Below are positions 35,936 to 45,100 of a stretch of 64,000 nucleotides of DNA, one piece after another. The DNA is from JAPHTQ01 sp050299175 (GTDB lineage: Bacteria; Pseudomonadota; Gammaproteobacteria; Thiohalomonadales; Thiohalomonadaceae): NCBI GenBank assembly GCA_050299175.1, contig JBNKVM010000023.1:1-64000 (forward strand), read 5' to 3'. Each line of letters opens with the position of its first letter. The first letter of the stretch is position 1. The position numbers and the translations under genes are program-made. A model generated the notes under the pieces. That model saw only the letters and a program-made list of their open reading frames with translations. It did no database searches and was not told the DNA's origin.

Positions 35936-36451
35936 ATGATTAAGAAAATTATCCCGTTACTTGGCTTGGCTCTTGGTTTTGCTGTTGCCGGGCAAGCTCA
36001 CGCGGCGGTAGTGCAAGTCGCTGGTACCCAGAACATTTCGACCACGAACTGCCCCGCTCTTTCCAATAACATCACCGCGCAGATGTCTGCGACCGTCATT
36101 GGCGGTTATAACTGTGACGCGACAACTTTCGTTGCAGCGACCTGCTCCACAAAGGGTACGCTGAAGCTGCAATCGGTTAACTGTCAATATAATGCGGACG
36201 GCAGCCAGAAAGTCGGTTACGAGAACGGCTGCCCGGCAGACAATAATGCGGCGATTGCCGCTCAGGCAGCTGATGCAAACAATGCATGGCCGAAAACATC
36301 TCCGATCAATAGCCGCCTGGGCTATGTTGGTGGTTCTGACGGTGGTCAGGTCGCTGCGGCAGCGATGGGTATTGATTGTGACCTTACCTCGCTTACAGAA
36401 CTGACACCGGACAGCTATCTCGATAGCGGTGCTTCTACAAGCACACCGTAA
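35936..36451 (+). CDS. Exported six-cysteine protein, candidate partner of the short pilin
   Basis: A 171-residue protein with a clear signal peptide (MIKKIIPLLGLALGFAVAGQ, cleavage after AHA at about 23). The mature part has six Cys, in TNCPAL, YNCDAT, ATCSTK, VNCQYN, NGCPAD and IDCDLT, enough for three disulfides, and is rich in Ala, Asn and Thr. I recognise no domain. AGGAGA precedes the ATG. It shares a transcript with the PilA-N-like gene and ends at a strong terminator, so the two form a bicistronic unit. By analogy with Geobacter, where the gene after pilA-N encodes Spc/PilA-C, it may pair with the short pilin. That is inference; no direct similarity can be shown here. Confidence 0.75.
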   Translation: MIKKIIPLLGLALGFAVAGQAHAAVVQVAGTQNISTTNCPALSNNITAQMSATVIGGYNCDATTFVAATCSTKGTLKLQSVNCQYNADGSQKVGYENGCPADNNAAIAAQAADANNAWPKTSPINSRLGYVGGSDGGQVAAAAMGIDCDLTSLTELTPDSYLDSGASTSTP

Positions 36452-36480
36452 TCTACATAGCAGCACATAAATGTAGTCAA

Positions 36481-36513
36481 GCTGGGTAGCTGAAAGCTAC
36501 CCAGCGTTTTTTT
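36481..36513 (+). terminator. Rho-independent terminator after the short-pilin unit
   Basis: Perfect 10-bp stem GCTGGGTAGC / GCTACCCAGC with loop TGAAA, followed by G and seven Ts. It closes the two-gene pilin transcript and separates it from the ABC cassette, whose first start codon lies about 40 bp further on. Confidence 0.92.
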
Positions 36514-36550
36514 ATAAATTGACGTTTTACCCACTTTGAAAACTGGTGAG

Positions 36551-37399
36551 ATGAGTCACGACCTGCTCAAACCCATTTTAGGTTCGATAAAAGCAGATTT
36601 TTTTCTTGGCCTCAGGATAGCCTATCACTCCCGACTGTCCTCAATACTCTTCTGGATACTCTTTGCCTTAACAATTTCAGTCTTGCTGGTAATACAGTTT
36701 AGCGCCCGTCAGCCAGCTACCGTCGCGCTTGACGTAGGAATTTCTGTCATTCGACTGACGCTTCCTTTACTTTCTGTTCTGTTAATTCAGGAACTGATTG
36801 GCAAAGAGTTTGAGCGAAAACTTTACCTAAATTCATTCACCTATCCACGCAACCGAAGCTATTGGCTAATCGGGCGAGTACTTGCCATCTTCCTCATCGG
36901 CATTGCCCTGTTGGTCGCGATGGGAATACTACTGGCACTACTCACACTATATGCCGGCAGTACTTACCCGCAGGCAACGCCCGTTTCACTGAGGATACCA
37001 TATTTAATAACCCTGGCATTGAATATAGCGGATTTGCTGGTAGTTCTAGCCATTGGCACTCTGCTTGCCGTTACCGCAACAACTCAAAGCTTCATTTTGC
37101 TCGGCACTATCGGTTTTGTACTGATTGCCCGCAGCTATACACCTATTATCGAATTACTTCGCAACAAACCATATGTCGTATCTAATTTTATTGATCCACG
37201 ACTTTATCAGGACTCGCTCGGATTATTGTCCTTCATTCTACCTGACCTCGGTCGTCTGGACGTCCGCATGATTGCGCTCTATGACAAACTGATATTTCTT
37301 CCACAAGATTGGTTCCTACTATTAGGGGCAACGCTTTTTTACGCCAGTGCTTTGTTGGGTTTATCGGTCTGGATAATCAATAAACGCGAATTCAATTGA
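36551..37399 (+). CDS. ABC-2-type transporter permease
   Basis: A 282-residue membrane protein with about six helices (for example ILFWILFALTISVLLVIQF, and TLALNIADLLVVLAIGTLLA). ELIGKEFERKLYLNSFTYPRNRSYWLIGR is a cytoplasmic loop like that of NosY/ABC-2 permeases. I use the ATG at 36551, in frame with a TTG five codons earlier; neither has a strong ribosome-binding site. It overlaps or abuts the next gene (TGA within ATTGATCGATATG). The three genes 36551-39134 are noticeably more A/T-rich than their surroundings. The cargo is unknown; position suggests a link with the pilin unit. Confidence 0.78.
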   Translation: MSHDLLKPILGSIKADFFLGLRIAYHSRLSSILFWILFALTISVLLVIQFSARQPATVALDVGISVIRLTLPLLSVLLIQELIGKEFERKLYLNSFTYPRNRSYWLIGRVLAIFLIGIALLVAMGILLALLTLYAGSTYPQATPVSLRIPYLITLALNIADLLVVLAIGTLLAVTATTQSFILLGTIGFVLIARSYTPIIELLRNKPYVVSNFIDPRLYQDSLGLLSFILPDLGRLDVRMIALYDKLIFLPQDWFLLLGATLFYASALLGLSVWIINKREFN

Positions 37400-37404
37400 T
37401 CGAT

Positions 37405-38217
37405 ATGGAACGCCGATTATCACTCGCCGCCGCCTTCATTTCATTATCACTCTTCTGGCTAATGGTTGCTTTTCAACCGGAGGAAACGCACCAGACAAGA
37501 GAGACTCCGACCAGTGTCATCATTCCCGCCCCGATTCAAATTCTGCTGTATGGCGGAGACCGATACCTTGCGGCAAATATTGAGGAAATTCGTGCTGCTG
37601 CTTCCGCAACCACAGAAAATGCACAAACATATCGTATACGTGCTCACCAGATTGTTTCACGCCTTAACCCATGTCATGAAGACAATTACTGGATTGGCAA
37701 TGCCTCATTAAGCTGGGGCGGAGCAGAAGAGCAGGGATTTGAGCTATTACGCAATGCGATGCATTGTAGGATCTGGGATGAATGGCCTGCATTTTTTTAT
37801 GGCTTCAACCAGCATTTCTTTCGACACGATGAGGAAAAAGCACGCATAGCCCTGAAGGTCGCAGCTGAACGGTCTCGAGATAATTTCGCTGCATTTACTA
37901 CTTTCTCTATCATGCTGGCAGCTGGAAAGCTGAATAATACCGAAGCAGCCATCCAACTCTTAAAAGACGAGAAAAAAAGCACGCAGAATCCAAAGCTGAA
38001 AGAAATGCTTGAGAAACGTATTTCACGCCTAAAAGGCCTGCTCATACTACAAAATGCTCAAGAGACCTATGAGGAACGCTATGGCAAGCGACTCGAGCAC
38101 CCGCAACAACTTCTGTCCAGTAAAATTCTGAAAAGCTATCCAAACGACCCGCTGAATCTTGGATATGACTTTGATGGTACTCAGTTCACCCTTCACAAAA
38201 TGAAATTACAAAAGTGA
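37405..38217 (+). CDS. Membrane-anchored TPR-like protein of the ABC cassette
   Basis: A 270-residue protein. An N-terminal hydrophobic anchor (about 5-24, SLAAAFISLSLFWLMVAF) leads to a periplasmic domain of helical-repeat style (about 90-230), with pairs such as FELLRNAMHCRIWDEWPAFF and EEKARIALKVAAERS. The end, YDFDGTQFTLHK, is a short beta-rich tail. I do not recognise a named family. It is sandwiched between the permease and the ATPase with near-zero spacing, so it is part of that system. A TTG overlapping the permease stop at 37396 is an alternative start. Confidence 0.65.
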   Translation: MERRLSLAAAFISLSLFWLMVAFQPEETHQTRETPTSVIIPAPIQILLYGGDRYLAANIEEIRAAASATTENAQTYRIRAHQIVSRLNPCHEDNYWIGNASLSWGGAEEQGFELLRNAMHCRIWDEWPAFFYGFNQHFFRHDEEKARIALKVAAERSRDNFAAFTTFSIMLAAGKLNNTEAAIQLLKDEKKSTQNPKLKEMLEKRISRLKGLLILQNAQETYEERYGKRLEHPQQLLSSKILKSYPNDPLNLGYDFDGTQFTLHKMKLQK

Positions 38218-38222
38218 TAGCT

Positions 38223-39134
38223 ATGACAGCGATACTCGAATTCATATCGGTTAGCAAGACATTCCGGCAACGACGGAAAGCCGTCGCGGCTCTGCATGAA
38301 GTATCTTTTTCAGTTAAAGAAGGTGAGGTATTTGGTTTCGTCGGTCCTAATGGGGCTGGCAAATCCACGACCATCAAGATAATGCTCGATGTCATCCGCG
38401 ATTATGTTGGCTCTGTCAAAATCTACGGAAAAGATGCCCGTGAAGCAGAGGCTCGCCATGGCGTTGCGTACCTGCCCGAGTCACCCGTACTCTACGAACA
38501 ATTCACACCACTGGAAACTCTACGAATGGCTCTACGTATGTATGGCATCAGGAAAAAAAATGAACATCAGTGGTGCATGCAATGGCTGGAACGTTTCTCC
38601 GTCGATACTTATGCTCAGCGCCGCATTCGACACTTGTCTAAAGGCAATGTGCAACGTGTTGCACTGGCCCACGCAATGGTTGTCTCACCGAAATTACTTG
38701 TTCTGGATGAACCATTATCTGGACTCGATCCAGTTGGCCGGAAAGATGTCATCGACATTTTGGCAGAGTACAAAAACAATGGGGGTGCAATATTCTTCAC
38801 TTCGCATGTGTTACACGATGTCGAACGCATTGCTGATCGTTTCGGTTTCATTAACGAAGGTGAACTGCTGACAACCCGCTCACCCCGCGACCTCATGTCA
38901 GAAAACGCAGACCGTTTCGTCATTCGCTACCGCAGCAATTCTGGTTCAGTCATCGACGGGAAAGCATTAAAGGATGGTGAGTATGAAATTGAGCTGGAAC
39001 AAAAAAACATGCCTGATTGGCTAACGAGACTCAATGCCGAAAACGGTAGTGTCATCAGTATTAAATCTGCCGTTTCTCTGGAAAAGGTTTTCTTCCGCAT
39101 CCTCGAAGAAAGGAACAACAGGCAACGTTTGTGA
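38223..39134 (+). CDS. ABC transporter ATP-binding protein
   Basis: A 303-residue ATPase of the NosF/CcmA-like class. Walker A is GPNGAGKST (41-49), Walker B LLVLDEPLSGLDP and the switch His lies in FFTSHVLHDVERI. The ABC signature reads LSKGNVQRV in place of LSGGQ. A C-terminal regulatory domain (about 220-300) follows. It powers the permease at 36551-37399. The ATG at 38223 is nine bases inside an earlier GTG that overlaps the preceding stop. tRNA-Thr lies just downstream on the other strand. Confidence 0.88.
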   Translation: MTAILEFISVSKTFRQRRKAVAALHEVSFSVKEGEVFGFVGPNGAGKSTTIKIMLDVIRDYVGSVKIYGKDAREAEARHGVAYLPESPVLYEQFTPLETLRMALRMYGIRKKNEHQWCMQWLERFSVDTYAQRRIRHLSKGNVQRVALAHAMVVSPKLLVLDEPLSGLDPVGRKDVIDILAEYKNNGGAIFFTSHVLHDVERIADRFGFINEGELLTTRSPRDLMSENADRFVIRYRSNSGSVIDGKALKDGEYEIELEQKNMPDWLTRLNAENGSVISIKSAVSLEKVFFRILEERNNRQRL

Positions 39135-39147
39135 AAAACGTAGTTAG

Positions 39148-39223
<76 letters not shown>

Positions 39224-39242
39224 AAGGAAAGCTAAGCGGCTG

Positions 39243-39270
39243 ATTATATTGCATTAAACGAAAATTCCAA
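39243..39270 (-). promoter_or_regulatory. Promoter of tRNA-Thr
   Basis: On the minus strand TTGGAA (39270-39265) and a perfect TATAAT (39248-39243) are 16 bp apart, about 20 bp before the mature tRNA 5' end. The remainder of 39271-39467 is A/T-rich and should contain the promoter of the minor pilin operon, but I cannot pick a convincing one. Confidence 0.65.
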
Positions 39271-39467
39271 GTCTTCTCCATCGAAATAGATATCTAATGG
39301 CTAACAGACGAGTTTTCATTGCAAATGTACATTCAGCAACAATGTTAACTTATTGAATTCTATTGGAATACCAGTCTGAGGGGCATTCACTACCGCTAGT
39401 CTGCTTTTATCGCCCAATTATCACCCATGGCTAGACTCACGGTAACTATACGCTTATAGGTAGAGGT

Positions 39468-39926
39468 ATGAAAAAGTGTGAAGGATTTACCCTGATTGAG
39501 CTTGGATTCACCGTTGTCATAGTGGCTATAGTGACGACGCTGGCAATCCCGAGCATGACGGAGCTCTTTAAGAGCACCCGGATAACCAATGGTGTCAATG
39601 AATTCGTTGCTGCTCTGCAATTGGCTCGCAGTGAGGCCGTCAAGCGTGGCGAATCTGTTAGCATCAATGCCGATGGCGTCGACTGGGAAGATGGCTGGCT
39701 GGTGGTCACGGCAGGGGGCGTCACCCTGAAACAATTCAAGCAGTTACACGTGGACATGACCGTGACAAGCGTAGGAGGTTTTACCTCCTTTACCTATGAT
39801 GCGACAGGTCGAATCGACAATGCCGACACTCTGACCTGGTGTGATGACAGAACGGCCGAAAATGGACGCCTAATTGCCATCAATGCAACAGGCCGGACCA
39901 GCGTGGACACTTTTGCCTGTCCCTGA
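39468..39926 (+). CDS. fimT: Minor pilin FimT/FimU (GspH family)
   Basis: A 152-residue prepilin: leader MKKCEG, cleavage, then FTLIELGFTVVIVAIVTTLA with Glu5. The GspH-type region ARSEAVKRGESVSI follows, and a beta-rich end contains TFACP. FimT and FimU are close relatives; Pseudomonas has both, here only one is present, so the letter is uncertain. It opens the minor pilin operon that continues through pilE, whose products prime pilus assembly with PilY1. Confidence 0.85.
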   Translation: MKKCEGFTLIELGFTVVIVAIVTTLAIPSMTELFKSTRITNGVNEFVAALQLARSEAVKRGESVSINADGVDWEDGWLVVTAGGVTLKQFKQLHVDMTVTSVGGFTSFTYDATGRIDNADTLTWCDDRTAENGRLIAINATGRTSVDTFACP

Positions 39927-39946
39927 TTAAAGGCGTGTACATAGTT

Positions 39947-40465
39947 ATGAAAAGCAATCACAACAATGGTTTTACCCTCGTCGAAGTGCTGGTGACCGTT
40001 GTCATTCTGGCAATCGGTTTACTTGGGCTTGCTGGTTTGCAACTAAACGGTTTATTGCACAATACCACGGCCTATGAACGTTCACAGGCCATCATTCTTG
40101 CCTACGACATCATCGACCGGATGCGCGCCAATCGCGATAACGTTGCCAGTTATGCCACCGCATTAAATGTAGAACCGACCAGCACCAACTGTTTCGGTGC
40201 CGCGGCAGACTGCTCCCCTGCCGAAATAGCCGCTTTTGATCTTAACCAGTGGAAATGCAGCCTGGGTCAATGGGTTGACGATGCAGACTGTATAGCCCTT
40301 GATGGCGCAGGCATTATTGATAGCACCGGTAAGCTGTCCAATGGGGACGGTTCGATCAGCATTAATGCGGTAAATGAAACTGTCACCGTAACGATCCAAT
40401 GGGAAGAAAACCGCGACGACGATGCAAACCGGTTTACTTCTCTCTCTGTAACCACATTGATATAG
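39947..40465 (+). CDS. pilV: Minor pilin PilV
   Basis: A 172-residue prepilin with leader MKSNHNNG and mature start FTLVEVLVTVVILAIGLLGL. The region AGLQLNGLLHNTTAYERSQA followed by DIIDRMRANRD is typical of PilV. Four Cys in the head could form disulfides. The ATG at 39947 is used because a GTG four codons earlier leaves no room for the AAAGG ribosome-binding site. It lies between fimT and pilW as in Pseudomonas. Confidence 0.88.
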   Translation: MKSNHNNGFTLVEVLVTVVILAIGLLGLAGLQLNGLLHNTTAYERSQAIILAYDIIDRMRANRDNVASYATALNVEPTSTNCFGAAADCSPAEIAAFDLNQWKCSLGQWVDDADCIALDGAGIIDSTGKLSNGDGSISINAVNETVTVTIQWEENRDDDANRFTSLSVTTLI

Positions 40466-40469
40466 CGCT

Positions 40470-41588
40470 ATGTCAAAACTCAATCTCAAATCTCAGCGTG
40501 GTTTTACCATCATCGAAGTCATGGTGGCGGTAACACTGAGTCTTATCGTGCTCGCTGGCGTTACACAGATTTATCTCGGCAGTAAAACCACTTACAAAAT
40601 GCAAGAGGCTTCTTCCGAGGTACAGGAAAGCGGACGCTTCGCCATGGATTTCATCAGCAAGGACGTTCGTATGGCAGGTTACATCGGCTGTGCTAACCCC
40701 GATTTCGTAGCCATAACAAATAACATCGATGACACTAAGGCCGGAAACGCTGGCGCCAGGACCACGGCTGCCACTTTTGTCGGCACAAACGGTATTATTG
40801 GCTATGACTACGATGGCACCATTGCCAACTTTCCCGCTGATCTTGTCAACTATGGTCTGGCTGCCTACGATCCCTTAAATCCAGTGACCGGCGATGTAAT
40901 AGGTGAAACCAGCATTCTATATATGCAGGGTGCCCGGGGATGTGAGGGTGGAGACATCGTTTGCCACAACAATGCCAGTGCCGCAGCAAAAGCCTGTCCT
41001 GGCGCTATCGGTAACGTAAACAGTGCGGAGTACCGGATCGCCAATAATGATACCTGTCAGATAGCGCAAAACGATATCGTGCTGCTTTCCAATTGCGTTA
41101 CCGCTGATATCCATGCCGTAACCAACGTTCCTAATGGCTCAAACTACGTCACCATTGCGCACAGTAATTCTCTCAACAAGTCATCCAGCCTAAGCGCCAG
41201 CTACGGCTCCGGTTCCTCACTCTACAGAATGAGCGTACAGATTTACTACATCGGTATTGGTGCATCAGGGCGGCCGGCGCTATTCCGTAGCGAACTGCAG
41301 GGCAACAATATGGTGAAGGAAGAACTGGTGGAAGGCGTCTACGACATGGACATCACCTACGGCGAGGATCCCGATGGGGATGACGCACCGAATCGCTATG
41401 TCACAGCGGCGGCCGTGACCAACTGGGAAGAGGTTGTCAGTGCAGGAATTTCGTTATTCACAAGATCACGCAGGGATGGTGTAACCGAAGTACCATCACC
41501 CTACCGCTTTAATGCAGCTAATGTTACTGACAGTCGACTGCGACGCGACTTCAGTTCAACCATTACACTTCGCAACAGGGTAAAATGA
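40470..41588 (+). CDS. pilW: Minor pilin-like assembly protein PilW
   Basis: A 372-residue prepilin. The leader MSKLNLKSQRG precedes FTIIEVMVAVTLSLIVLAG; the QEASSEVQESGRFAMDFISKDVRMAGYIGC stretch is the PilW signature (residues roughly 45-75). The large head has four to six Cys and ends with the RRDFSSTITLRNRVK tail. It works with PilV, PilX and PilY1 at the pilus tip. It overlaps pilX by 4 bp. Confidence 0.9.
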   Translation: MSKLNLKSQRGFTIIEVMVAVTLSLIVLAGVTQIYLGSKTTYKMQEASSEVQESGRFAMDFISKDVRMAGYIGCANPDFVAITNNIDDTKAGNAGARTTAATFVGTNGIIGYDYDGTIANFPADLVNYGLAAYDPLNPVTGDVIGETSILYMQGARGCEGGDIVCHNNASAAAKACPGAIGNVNSAEYRIANNDTCQIAQNDIVLLSNCVTADIHAVTNVPNGSNYVTIAHSNSLNKSSSLSASYGSGSSLYRMSVQIYYIGIGASGRPALFRSELQGNNMVKEELVEGVYDMDITYGEDPDGDDAPNRYVTAAAVTNWEEVVSAGISLFTRSRRDGVTEVPSPYRFNAANVTDSRLRRDFSSTITLRNRVK

Positions 41589-42139
41589 TGATGGGCAATA
41601 AACGCATAACATCAATGCCAACTAGCAGAGAGGCACAACGTGGTGCTTTACTGGTTGTCAGTATGTTACTGCTCACGGTTATGACGCTAATCGGGGTGAC
41701 CGGGATGCGTAACACCACTCTTGAAGAAAAAATGGTCGGCAATACCCGTGATCTGCAACTGGCATTTAATGCCGCGGAAGGGGCGATGCGCCGCTCTGAA
41801 GACTTGCTTCGTGTCGTTAACCTGCCAAATTTCCTTGACTATGACGGCACTAATACAGGCGGTTACTACAATGCTGACTCGACCATCTGGACACAACCCA
41901 GCTTTAGCTGGAACTTCGCCGATAATTTTGTCGTTGAGTGCGGCAGCAATACCCTTGGTGGCGACCTGGGTGTTTCTGCACAACCCACCTGCTATATCGA
42001 AGAACTCCCCGCAGTGAAGGCTGGCGCTGATCTGGAAGCAGGCACCGCGCTCACACAAAACATGTACAGAATTACTGCCAGGGCACTAGGTGGCACAAGC
42101 ACCGCTGAGGTTATCCTGCAGGAAACATTCCGGAGGTAG
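41585..42139 (+). CDS. pilX: Minor pilin-like protein PilX
   Basis: A 184-residue protein with the PilX N-terminus: leader ending in EAQRG, then ALLVVSMLLLTVMTLIGVTG and MRNTTLEEKMVGNTRD. The +5 Glu of classical pilins is absent, as is usual for the PilX/GspK-like class. Two Cys lie in the head (FVVECGS and PTCYIEE). Translation is coupled to pilW through ATGA. The next gene, pilY1, starts two bases after its stop. Confidence 0.88.
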   Translation: MMMGNKRITSMPTSREAQRGALLVVSMLLLTVMTLIGVTGMRNTTLEEKMVGNTRDLQLAFNAAEGAMRRSEDLLRVVNLPNFLDYDGTNTGGYYNADSTIWTQPSFSWNFADNFVVECGSNTLGGDLGVSAQPTCYIEELPAVKAGADLEAGTALTQNMYRITARALGGTSTAEVILQETFRR

Positions 42140-42141
42140 TC

Positions 42142-45100
42142 ATGTATACACATGGTTCACACAAACAAGTCACAAAAGTTCGTTGGCATCGTGCTATGCG
42201 CGCTTTCTCCGCGGTACTCCTTGCAGGGGCCTCGCTAACCGGTTACGCCTACACCACCGACATCTCTCCCACTCCGCTCTACCTGGGTTCCGGGGTCGAA
42301 CCCAATGTTGTCTACATTATCGATGATTCAGGCTCCATGGGAATTTCATATATCGGCGCAAGTTGCAGTGGTGATAGGGATACCAAACGGAGTACTGCAT
42401 CAAAATTCAATACGCTCTACTATAACCCTACTGTCACATACACTCCTCCCCTCGACGATACAGGTACAAGCTTAGCCAACTCCGACTTTACCAATGCCAA
42501 AACCAATGGCTACGATAGTGGTTCCACAACAGTTGATCTCTCTGCAAACTATATCGCAACCTGGGGAGAATCAGGTTCCGGCTGCAACACTTACTATACT
42601 GATGGCGGCGTAACCGGCATAACCGGCTACGACTCAAATGGTAAGGGACCCGCCTATTACCATGTATTCGATCCAGCAAACGCAAACTGTACTTCTACCA
42701 ACTTTGCTGATGAGGATTGTTACGACTATGTCCAGGTAACATCCACATCGGGTACTGGTGGCACCGATGAGCGAACCAATTTCGCCAACTGGTACAGCTA
42801 TTACCGTACACGACTGATGACCTCCAAGGCAGGATCCAGTCTTGCCTTTGATAAACTGGGAAGAAAATATCGCATCGGCTACGGCAGAATTAATAAATAC
42901 TCCACCACGATTGACGGCGTCTCGACTGGCGCACTGGAAAGGGGCGTCAGGAATTTCGAAGGAAGCGATAGAACCAACTTCTTTACCTGGCTATTTGCAT
43001 CAGGTGCAAGCGGAAGTACTCCACTTCGCAAAGCACTGAATTACGTCGGCCAGTACTATAGCCGCACTGATGACCAAGGGCCGTATAGCACCACACCAGG
43101 GGCGTCAGGCGGTAACCTGCTCAGTTGCCAGACAAATTACACGGTACTGATGACCGACGGTTACTGGAGTAACGGTACTTCATACGATGCCGATACCTCT
43201 GGCGCCCGGTTGAATGTTGATAACACTGCTGGCTCAACCATTACTAATCCCGATGGTGACACATATACTTATAGCCCAGTTTCTCCCTACAAAGATAGCA
43301 ATGACAATACCCTTGCCGATGTAGCGATGTACTACTGGAAGAATGACCTCTCGGGCGGAGCGAGCGGCCTGAAAAATAATGTTGCTATCAATAATGACGA
43401 TCCGGCCTTTTGGCAACATATGGTCACCCTCAGCATCGGCCTTGGCGTACCCACATCAGTCGATCCAACAGCCGCCTTTAATGCTATCGGTGACACCAGC
43501 ACAACGATTACCTGGAATGATCCAGATTATGGTAGTGACTTGGATAAGGCGGACGACTTCCTGCACGCCGCGATTAACGGCCATGGCGGCTTCTACAATG
43601 CACAATCACCGCAGGAATTCGCCGTATCAATGACCAACGCGCTGAAAAAGGTTGCCGGGCGCGAAAGCTCCGCGGCTTCCATTGCCACAAACTCAACCCG
43701 TATCGATACCGGCACCTATATCTATCAGGCAAAATATGACAGCCGTGACTGGCATGGCGAAATCAGGGCGATTTCCATCAATTCCGATGGCAGTATTGGC
43801 AGCGCGGTCGCAGGCTGGGATGGCACAGGAAACCTCGGCAGCTACGCTTCGCGGAATATTTATACTTATAACGGCAGCAATGCTGTCAGCTTCGTCTATG
43901 GCAACCTGAGTCCCACGCAACAGACAGCACTCAATTCCTCAGTCGATCTGACCAACTACATTCGCGGCGACAAGAGCAAGGAAATATCCAATGGTGGCAC
44001 CTTCCGCGACCGCGCCTATCTACTCGGTGACATTGTCGATTCCGACCCATGGTTTGTTGGTCAGGCCAATTTTGGCTACAACATTCTGGGTGGTGACGAG
44101 GGTGATAAATATGTCGACTTCCTGGCCGCAATGGAGACACGTACTCCGATGCTCTACGTCGGCGCCAACGACGGTATGCTGCATGCCTATGATGCGGAAA
44201 CCGGTGATGAGAAATTCGCCTACATCCCCAGTGTGGTGATACCTAACCTGAAGTATCTCGCAGATCCCTATTACGGTGTCAGCGTCGATCATACCTTTTA
44301 CGTTAATGCCAGCCCCAAAGCTGGAGATGCTTACATTGATGTCGGAAGTGGGGATGAGTGGCGCACAATACTGGTCGGCGCAACAGGCCAGGGTGGCAAA
44401 AGCGTCTTCGCCCTTGATGTTACCGATCCGGACACCTTCTCTACCAGCAATATTCTGTGGGAGTTTAATTACGTCCCCGGCACCGCTTGCACTGCAGGGG
44501 TAACCGGCTGTGAGGATGTTGGTTACACCCTTGGGCAACCCTCTGTCGTGCGACTCGAAAATGGCCAATGGGCGGCAGTTTTTGCTAACGGTTACAACAG
44601 TGACAGCCAAACCGCGCAGCTATTCATTGTCGATATCGAAACAGGCAGGCTGATCAAAGCCATAGACACTGGAGTGGGCAACTCAACTGACATCGTACCA
44701 CCCGATTCTCCCAACGGACTCAGTACGCCAGTTGTGGCCGATACAGATGGCAACCGCAGTGCCGATACCATCTATGCGGGAGATCTACACGGCAATCTGT
44801 GGAAATTCGACATATCAGACGATACAAACACCAGCAACTGGGATGTGGCGATAAAAACTGGCATCAATGTTAAACCGCTTTTTGTCGCTCGCGGCCCAAG
44901 TAATGAAGTGCAACCGATTTTCGCAAAGCCTCAGGTCGGACGTAACAAGGCCGGTGGATTCATCGTCTACTTTGGCACCGGAAAATACTTTGAGACAGGC
45001 GACAACATTGTCACCGCACCTGCTGATGTCATGAGTTTCTATGGCATCTTCGATTCAACCAGTGTCTCCGCGACAACCTCTCGTACGGATCTGTTACAAC

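Noticed and set aside
35957..36466. Minus-strand open frame of 169 codons opposite the pilin partner
   Set aside because: It lacks a ribosome-binding site. The plus frame has a signal peptide, a good ribosome-binding site, operon context and a terminator; the minus frame is Arg- and Cys-rich without a domain.
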